Positions 58,400 through 64,000 of a DNA stretch of 64,000 nt are shown piece after piece. Both the position numbers and the translations under genes were made by a program. The stretch is from Pseudomonas sp. RIT-PI-AD (GTDB taxonomy: Bacteria > Pseudomonadota > Gammaproteobacteria > Pseudomonadales > Pseudomonadaceae). The stretch covers positions 62,001 through 126,000 of the forward strand of contig NZ_JANZKU010000002.1 in NCBI RefSeq assembly GCF_025642785.1, in the 5' to 3' direction. The notes beneath the pieces were generated by a model. That model searched no databases and was not told the DNA's origin. It worked only from the letters and a program-made list of their open reading frames with translations. Positions within the stretch are counted from its first letter, which is position 1. Each line of letters starts with the position of its first letter.

Positions 58400-59767
58400 T
58401 CAGCCGAGCGATTCAGCGTTCGCTGCAAGAACGGGATTGGGGCGAAACGTGTAATAGAGCCCTTTCACGCAGATCGCCGAAGCCGCCAGGCCCGCGGGCA
58501 CGGCGAGGGCCAGAAAGATTCCCTCTGGTTGCCAGCCCCGCGACAGCAGGATGCCGCCCATCGACGCGCCAACCACCCCGCCGAAGCGCCCGACTCCCAG
58601 CACCCAGCTCACGCCGGTGGCACGGTATTGGGTGCGATAGAACTGGGTCGCGAGAATCACCGTCTGCACTTGGCAGCCCATGGCGAAACCCGCAAGGAAA
58701 ACCAGCATTTCCTGGACGGATACGTCATTCAAGGGATGGAAAGCGATGGCGATCATGCAAAGCGCGGAGGCGGCATAGGACAACGAGATCACGATGTAGC
58801 CGCTCATCCGATCCATCAGCCAGCCCATGACGATATTGCCCAGCGTACTGCCCGTGAGAAACAGCCCGGTTACGATTGCAGCCTGCGTCACGGGCACGCC
58901 CGCCTCTATCATCATGGTGGGGAGCCAGCCGGTCACCGTATAGACGATGATGAGTCCCATGAAATACGTCAGCCACAACATGAGGGTGCCGAGCGCATTG
59001 TTATTCGAAAACAATGCGAAAACCGGCGAGGATGTTTTGTATTGCGGATTCACACTTTCGGGCAGTATGAAGTTCGCGTTGGTGAAATCGACCGTCGAGG
59101 AAATCTTTCTGAGGATTCGGGCAATGTGCTCCGCGGGCGCATTACGACACACCAGAAAGCGAACGGACTCCGGCAGGACCCAAATCAAAAAGACCGCGCA
59201 TATCAATGGCAGCACACCGCCGATGACCAGCAAGCTTCGCCATCCAAACGCCGGGACAACGCTGGAGGCGACGAAACCGGCCGATGCCGAACCGATGGAA
59301 AGTCCACAGAACATCAATGTCGACAGGATCGACCGGCGCCGATGCGGGACATACTCGCTCATCAGCGTGACCGCGTTCGGCAATGCCGCGCCGAGTCCCA
59401 GCCCGGTCACGAAACGGAAGAAGGTCAGCGCGCCAAGCGACCAGGCCACCGCGCTGGCCAATGTCATCAAGCCGAAAAGCAGAGTCGAAATCACGATCAC
59501 TTTTTTGCGACCGAATACATCGGCGAGTGGGCCGGCCGTCAATGCGCCGAATGCCAGCCCCAGCAAAGCGGCGCTCATCACGGGCGCGAGCGCGGCTTTC
59601 GACACCTGCCATTCCGCGATCAGCGACGGTGCGATATAGCCCATCGCGGCCGTATCCAGCCCGTCGATGAAAACGACCAAAAAGCAGAGAACGAGAATCT
59701 TCCATTGAAAGGCTGAAAAACGGTTGCTGTCGAGAAAGTTCTCGACGTCGATTGTTTTTGTGTTCAC
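58400..59767 (-). CDS. MFS transporter, aromatic acid:H+ symporter (AAHS) type
   Basis: 455 residues, 12 helices. ILVLCFLVVFIDGLDTAAMG carries the DGxD motif of AAHS/BenK-PcaK transporters; GPLADVFGRKKVIVISTLLF is the MFS loop 2-3 signature; the large central loop is between helices 6 and 7. It imports an aromatic or related organic acid. First gene of the minus-strand cluster (transporter, dehydrogenase, SDR, cupin). Confidence 0.9.
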   Translation of the reverse strand: MNTKTIDVENFLDSNRFSAFQWKILVLCFLVVFIDGLDTAAMGYIAPSLIAEWQVSKAALAPVMSAALLGLAFGALTAGPLADVFGRKKVIVISTLLFGLMTLASAVAWSLGALTFFRFVTGLGLGAALPNAVTLMSEYVPHRRRSILSTLMFCGLSIGSASAGFVASSVVPAFGWRSLLVIGGVLPLICAVFLIWVLPESVRFLVCRNAPAEHIARILRKISSTVDFTNANFILPESVNPQYKTSSPVFALFSNNNALGTLMLWLTYFMGLIIVYTVTGWLPTMMIEAGVPVTQAAIVTGLFLTGSTLGNIVMGWLMDRMSGYIVISLSYAASALCMIAIAFHPLNDVSVQEMLVFLAGFAMGCQVQTVILATQFYRTQYRATGVSWVLGVGRFGGVVGASMGGILLSRGWQPEGIFLALAVPAGLAASAICVKGLYYTFRPNPVLAANAESLG

Positions 59768-59812
59768 CGACGGCCTCCTTATAATTCTTGAATGGCGTGA
59801 GCGGTTTTACTT

Positions 59813-59825
59813 GTTGTTCTACAAC
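59813..59825. promoter_or_regulatory. Inverted repeat upstream of the MFS gene, possible operator
   Basis: GTTGT, spacer TCT, ACAAC: a perfect 13-base palindrome 46 bases before the MFS start. It could bind a regulator of the catabolic cluster. The rest of the 59768-60000 gap shows nothing else. Confidence 0.35.
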
Positions 59826-59999
59826 TATCTTTCAGATCCCCAGCAAACCTGGTTATCCGAAAACGAAGGTATGTTCCTTGTAGTCAACCCATGAACTTCG
59901 AACGCGTTTCAGACGAACGCCTACATGCAGCAACTTGTAAAAGACGATTCCTCCATTCTGGTTCATGGACTGATCATGGAATCCCTCCAATACCCTGAG

Positions 60000-60372
60000 A
60001 AGCAAAACTTCCTAAACACCCCATTCCGCAACGATTAACACGGGAGATGTTCGGGCTTGGCAGCGATAAGCGTCGGCGATAAGCCGACACCGGGCCCGCC
60101 GCACGTCCGGAATAACGCATGCCCTTGCTTGCCTTTTCGACGGCCGTCCCCGCGAACGCCGTTGGGGCCGATTTGCAGTTAGAACCGATGAAGGGAGAGG
60201 CCCTTCGCCCCTCATCCGAGCGATCGCGCGGCTTCGCTGGAGGTCGTCTCCGGCGGGCATTCTCGACATCCACGATGAACGCATCCGCCCTTTCTGCGCT
60301 CGGCCTGGCAGGCCTGTCGGGGCGGCTATCGAATACGAACGATGCGCTGCGTGCGGCCCCCTTCCGCTTCAT
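60000..60372 (-). pseudogene. Decayed HpcH/HpaI/CitE-type aldolase/lyase gene
   Basis: The ATG at 60372 overlaps the CoA-transferase stop (TGATG). The first 40 residues resemble the CitE family N terminus: RSASFVFDSRPDRPARPSAE, then ADAFIVDVENA (compare the family pattern RS-LFVPG-RP-R--KA--SGAD--I-DLEDAV). After that the frame changes: AGDDLQRSRAIARMRGEG fits the next CitE stretch in another frame, then similarity is lost in a Ser/Arg-rich region. The full family is about 280-300 residues, so this is a frameshifted and shortened remnant. Confidence 0.6.
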
Positions 60373-61577
60373 CAGAGGACTCCTGCCAGTCGAAGCCTTT
60401 CGATATCCGAATGTGGGTAGCCAAGCTCCCGCAGGATCGACTCGGTGTGCTGGCCGACGCTGGGAATGGCATCCATGCGCGGCTCGAACGCATCGTTAGC
60501 CCCCGGCGGCAGCAATGCCCGGATCGAGCCGGCGGCGCTCTGTACCTCGGTCCAGCGGCGACGCGCCTCCAACTGGGGATGCCTCCAGACGTCATGCATG
60601 TCATTGACCCGCGCGTTGGCGATGGGCGCGCCGTCGAGGCGCTCGATCACTTCGCGCGTGGTGAGGCGGGCAAATGCCTCGACGATGATCGTGCGCAGCG
60701 CCTCGCGGTTGTCGGAACGGTTGGCATTGGAGATGAAGCGCTCATCGACCAGTAGCGAGGGTTGCGAAATCACTTTCTCGCAGAACAGCGCCCACTCGCG
60801 TTCGTTCTGCAAGCCGAGCATCACGGTCCCCCCGTCACCCACCGGAAAGGGTCCATAGGGATAGATGGTCGAATGCGCGGCACCGGCCCGGGCCGGCGGC
60901 TTGGCCTCGTCGTAGGCGTAGTACAGCGGATAGCCCATCCATTCGACCAGGCTCTCCAGCATGCTCACGTCGATGCGGCTGCCCAGGCCGGTCTTGGTCC
61001 TGAGCAGCAGCGCGGACAGCACGCTCGTGTAGGCATACATGCCGGCCGCGATATCGGCAATCGAGCAACCGGCCTTGGCCAGTTCGTCCGTGCCGGGACC
61101 GCCGGTGACCGAGAGGAATCCGCCTTCGCTCTGGATCAGCAGGTCGTAGGCTTTCTTCTGCTCGTAAGGGCCGCCTTCGCCATAGCCGGAAATGTCGCAG
61201 ACGATCAGCCGCGGAAACCGGGCGTGGAGCTGTTCGAAGGACAACCCCATGCGCGCCGCCGCACCCGGCGCGAGGTTCTGGACCAGCACGTCGGCCTTTT
61301 CCAGAAGCTGCTGGAGAATGAATTCCGCCCCGTCCTTCTTCAGGTCCAGCGCCAGGCTTTCCTTGGAACGATTGGTCCAGACGAAATGAGAAGACAGGCC
61401 CCTCGTGCGCGTGTCGTAGGCCCGGGCGAAGTCTCCACTACCCGGACGCTCGATCTTGATGACCCGGGCCCCCAGGTCCGCCAACTGGCGAGTGCAGAAT
61501 GGCGCAGCGATAGCATGTTCCAGGCTGACGACAGTCAGACCATCCAGGGGCCTGGGATGATTTGCCTCAGATGCCAT
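60372..61577 (-). CDS. CaiB/BaiF family CoA-transferase
   Basis: 401 residues of type III CoA-transferase: PLDGLTVVSLEHAIAAPFCT, RVIKIERPGSGDFARAYDTR, WTNRSKESLALDLKKDGAEF, the active-site Asp in DLLIQSEGGFLSVTGGPGTD (Asp of YDLL), and the late EWALFCEKVI segment. It transfers CoA between carboxylic acids. It is followed by a decayed CitE-type lyase gene, as CaiB/CitE pairs are common in organic-acid degradation. Divergent from the LysR gene at 61804. Confidence 0.92.
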   Translation of the reverse strand: MASEANHPRPLDGLTVVSLEHAIAAPFCTRQLADLGARVIKIERPGSGDFARAYDTRTRGLSSHFVWTNRSKESLALDLKKDGAEFILQQLLEKADVLVQNLAPGAAARMGLSFEQLHARFPRLIVCDISGYGEGGPYEQKKAYDLLIQSEGGFLSVTGGPGTDELAKAGCSIADIAAGMYAYTSVLSALLLRTKTGLGSRIDVSMLESLVEWMGYPLYYAYDEAKPPARAGAAHSTIYPYGPFPVGDGGTVMLGLQNEREWALFCEKVISQPSLLVDERFISNANRSDNREALRTIIVEAFARLTTREVIERLDGAPIANARVNDMHDVWRHPQLEARRRWTEVQSAAGSIRALLPPGANDAFEPRMDAIPSVGQHTESILRELGYPHSDIERLRLAGVL

Positions 61578-61803
61578 CTTCAGAGCTCCGGTGACGGTGA
61601 GAAGAGGATGTCAGCCGCCGGATGCGCACGATGATTCTCGGCCGCCCATGGCGGGCCTCGATGTCATGGAACGGCATGCCCGTCGCCTGAAATCTCGTTG
61701 TTGTCGGGCAATCATGCGAGAGGGTCTGGTGTTTTGAGAATTTGCGTTTACTAAATGGAGCGTTCTGAATAATTTAACGCCACGACGCACAAGAGCCCCC
61801 GCC

Positions 61804-62709
61804 ATGCACCTGGATCTCACCGACCTGCGCCTGTTCATCCATATCGCCGAAGCGCCCAGCCTGACCCAGGGTGCCAAGCGCGCCTTCATGTCCGCCGCCG
61901 CAGCCAGCGTGCGGATCAAGGCCATGGAATCCCAGCTCAACACCCTTCTGCTCTACCGGGACAGCCGGGGTGTCGAGCTCACCGACGCTGGCCAGCGGTT
62001 GCTCAAGCACGCCAGGCTGATCATGCGCCAGGTCGGTTATCTGAAGACCGAGTTCGACGACTACGGCGCCGATGCCTCCGGGCATATCCGCATTTTCGCC
62101 AATACCACCGCGGTCACCGAATTCCTGCCGGAAATCCTGGCGGGCTTTCTGGCCAGGAGTCCAGGCGTCACCGTCGATCTGCAGGAACGCATGTCGCGGG
62201 ATATCGTCCGCGGCGTACTCGAAGGCTCGACGGACCTGGGCGTTATCGCCGGTCCGGTCACCGCCACCGGGCTGCAGGTGATCCACTTCAGCACAGACAA
62301 GCTGGTTCTGGTGGTACCCAAGGGTCATCCCCTCGACAGTTCCGCGCCCACCCGGCTGGTCGAGGCGCTCGAATACCAGCACGTCGGCCTCCACGCGGGC
62401 AGCACCCTGCAGGAGTTCATGACCGAACAGGCGGAACGACTCGGCCGGCACCTGACCTGGCGCATACAGGTGGCGAGCTTCGAGTCGATCTGCCGCATGG
62501 TCGAGGCCGGCGTAGGCATCGGCGTGATTCCGGAATCGGCCGCACTGCGGCACATCAAGACCATGGACCTGTCGATCGTCCCCTTGGACGAGCCCTGGTC
62601 GGTCCGCGAGCGAAGCATCCTGGTACGCGAGCTCCAGGCGTTACCAGGCTGCATCCGGGCCTTGGTCAGCCTGATAACCGCTGGGAACGCCGCCCCGTCG
62701 ACTCCGTAG
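61804..62709 (+). CDS. LysR-family regulator
   Basis: 301 residues. HTH at about 4-62: LTDLRLFIHIAEAPSLTQGA, AASVRIKAMESQLNTLLLYR (the recognition helix departs from consensus). The periplasmic-binding-type effector domain has GHIRIFANTTAVTEFLPEIL and LVLVVPKGHPL. It is divergent from the CoA-transferase (226-base gap), so it likely controls that operon. Confidence 0.92.
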   Translation: MHLDLTDLRLFIHIAEAPSLTQGAKRAFMSAAAASVRIKAMESQLNTLLLYRDSRGVELTDAGQRLLKHARLIMRQVGYLKTEFDDYGADASGHIRIFANTTAVTEFLPEILAGFLARSPGVTVDLQERMSRDIVRGVLEGSTDLGVIAGPVTATGLQVIHFSTDKLVLVVPKGHPLDSSAPTRLVEALEYQHVGLHAGSTLQEFMTEQAERLGRHLTWRIQVASFESICRMVEAGVGIGVIPESAALRHIKTMDLSIVPLDEPWSVRERSILVRELQALPGCIRALVSLITAGNAAPSTP

Positions 62710-62931
62710 GACGCCGGACCTGGCCAGCCTCCCCTACGCCGATGCCCCAGTTCGAACGGCAGCTGTGCCATGTCGTTTGCCAAACCCGTCGCTGCGGCCC
62801 TCCCCCACTTTGCTTCGCGCGTCCGGTCCTTGACCGCAAGGCCGATGTCGGACGTGCGACCGCAAAAGTCCGCGGGCCAGGCGCAGTTGGTCGCGGCTTT
62901 TTCTCGCTCGATGACGAAAGCGCGTGCAAGG

Positions 62932-62985
62932 CTCTAGGCGAAAAGTCACCGAGCCCAAGTCGGTTTCGGACAGCGCGTGGCGCCG
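62932..62985. repeat. Dispersed palindromic element, copy B
   Basis: CGAAAAGTCACCGAGC (62939-62954) is identical to the core of the element at 506-559, and the downstream part, TTTCGGACAGCGCGTGGCG, is a diverged copy of its right side. It lies in the 385-base gap 62710-63094, which holds no other feature I can support. Confidence 0.55.
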
Positions 62986-63094
62986 TGGATTACCGATGTT
63001 CAATGCAAATATGGCCCATTCAGGGTGCTGAAACGGTCATTTGCGATATACTTCATTGTCTCCACTTGAATTCAGCAGCCTTAATGTTATCCGA

Positions 63095-63823
63095 ATGAAT
63101 AGAAACGAACGCATCGCACGCGCCATCCAGCTCAGTGGCAAGCCCAAAGTCGAGATCGCCAGGCTTTGCGAGGTGGCACCGTCCGCCGTTACCCAATGGG
63201 TCACCGGCGAGAGCAAGACCCTGAAAGCCGAAAGCGTGTTCGCCCTGGCGAAAGCCACAGGCTTCAGGGCCGAATGGCTGACGTTCGGGACGGGGCCCGA
63301 GAGATCCACTGAGACCGGGCATGAGCACGCCCAAGGGGAACTGATCGGACTGGTTTCAGCCTGGGATGCGGACACTCCCCTGGAAGACGATGAAGTCGAG
63401 CTCCCCTATTACGCGGAGGTCGAGCTCGCTGCCGGGGACGGGATGAACGAGGTGGTCGAGATCGCCGATAGAAAGCTGCGTTTTTCCAGGCAGACATTGA
63501 AAGCGGCCGGTGTCGAGCCGGAGTGCGCCGCAGTCGCCCGGGTCAAGGGAAGGTCGATGGAGCGCCTCATACTCGATGGCGCGGCCATAGGCTTCGATAC
63601 CAGTTTCACCCGCGTCGTCGATGGCGAAATCTACGCCTTCAACCAAGACGGCCTGCTGCGGGTCAAGTACCTGTACGCGCTGTCTGGTAACGCCGTGCGG
63701 ATTCGCAGCGAGAACCATGAAGAGTATCCCGACGAATTCCTCACGGCCGACCAATTCAGGGCCGTCAACATGCTTGGGCGGGTGTTCTGGTGGTCGACCG
63801 TACGCCGCGCACCGCGCCGCTAG
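63095..63823 (+). CDS. Phage repressor-like HTH protein with S24/LexA peptidase domain
   Basis: 242 residues from ATG 63095. The N-terminal HTH (IARAIQLSGKPKVEIARLCE, VAPSAVTQWVTGES) is of Cro/CI type. The C-terminal S24 domain has the catalytic Ser in RVKGRSMERLILDGA (GDSM variant) and Lys in GLLRVKYLYAL, so self-cleavage in response to RecA is plausible. A short acidic linker contains the possible cleavage region. No phage genes are visible in the window; it may belong to a prophage or bacteriocin region further on, or be an isolated regulator. Confidence 0.85.
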   Translation: MNRNERIARAIQLSGKPKVEIARLCEVAPSAVTQWVTGESKTLKAESVFALAKATGFRAEWLTFGTGPERSTETGHEHAQGELIGLVSAWDADTPLEDDEVELPYYAEVELAAGDGMNEVVEIADRKLRFSRQTLKAAGVEPECAAVARVKGRSMERLILDGAAIGFDTSFTRVVDGEIYAFNQDGLLRVKYLYALSGNAVRIRSENHEEYPDEFLTADQFRAVNMLGRVFWWSTVRRAPRR

Positions 63824-63911
63824 CCGATAAGCCGTCACACCCGGACGCGCCGTGTGCGAGCTTTTCGTTTCACGCCAGGCCTCGGGGCCACTGTGGTATC
63901 GCGCTTTCCAC

Positions 63912-63998
63912 CTACCGCGCAAACAGCGCCAGGCGGTTGCCAAGGCCCGGCAGTGCCTCGAGCGCACTGTGTTCGCAATGGTCGAAACCCACGTTCGG
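63912..63998 (-). CDS. 3' end of an unidentified gene running out of the window
   Basis: On the minus strand an open frame runs from the window edge to TAG 63914-63912. Visible tail: NVGFDHCEHSALEALPGLGN followed by RLALFAR. It looks like genuine protein, but the fragment is too short to identify. Confidence 0.45.
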   Translation of the reverse strand, partial: PNVGFDHCEHSALEALPGLGNRLALFAR

Positions 63999-64000
63999 CG

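Noticed and set aside
57728-59716. 662-codon plus-strand frame opposite the MFS and dehydrogenase genes
   Set aside because: Spans two real minus-strand genes, with His/Gln/Arg-rich composition.

Overview
The window is GC-rich, tightly packed DNA with the gene content and gene order of Pseudomonas in the broad sense, closest in layout to the P. aeruginosa group. Support comes from the two cobalamin blocks (cobG-cobH-cobI-cobJ divergent from cobL...cobK, and chlD/aroF/cobN/cobW/cobE/cobM), from a GlgE/TreS-Mak/GlgB/Ku stress block, and from the style of the chemotaxis and LysR genes. Species cannot be fixed from the sequence alone.

Layout. 1-5 kb: the end of a TonB-dependent receptor, a PepSY membrane protein, a two-domain 2OG-Fe(II) oxygenase and a chemotaxis receptor. 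5-12 kb: corrin-ring genes. cobG-H-I-J lies on the minus strand behind a cobalamin riboswitch, and cobL and cobK on the plus strand; the slot between cobL and cobK, where relatives carry cbiD, holds only a 92-codon frame of unknown nature. 12.1-14.9 kb: an AT-richer accessory insert with a broken LysM/transglycosylase-like gene followed by three tandem copies (two intact, one decayed) of a small exported Cys-containing protein. This looks like a decayed cell-wall toxin with duplicated immunity genes. 14.9-25.8 kb: the cobalt chelatase and uptake block. A chlD gene carries an A AAA AAG slippery heptamer and a strong downstream hairpin, so one gene can give both a short ATPase subunit and a longer ATPase-VWA subunit. 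Next come a DAHP synthase behind an aromatic-rich leader peptide and terminator (classical attenuation architecture), cobN, cobW, two divergent cobalamin riboswitches, cbtB-cbtA, cobE and cobM.

25.8-28.2 kb: small genes, a peptidoglycan amidase overlapping an exported partner (candidate effector/immunity pair), and a decayed frame. 28.2-48.3 kb: a stress and carbohydrate block with a GH15 hydrolase, dehydrogenases, a lactonase, TraX and CinA-type proteins, the complete trehalose-to-alpha-glucan route (treS-mak, glgE, glgB), Ku and MgtC/SapB. 48.4-55.7 kb: a Fur-like winged helix, a class V aminotransferase, LysR and AraC regulators, an SDR, two exporters and an orphan protein. 55.9-62.7 kb: a catabolic cluster (cupin, SDR, zinc alcohol dehydrogenase, AAHS-type transporter, CaiB-type CoA-transferase, a decayed CitE-type gene and a divergent LysR regulator). 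The window ends with an S24-type phage repressor-like gene and the 3' end of an unidentified minus-strand gene.

The most interesting structures are the frameshift signal in chlD, the attenuator plus second small ORF before aroF, the toxin/immunity-like insert between the two cobalamin blocks, and the missing cbiD.
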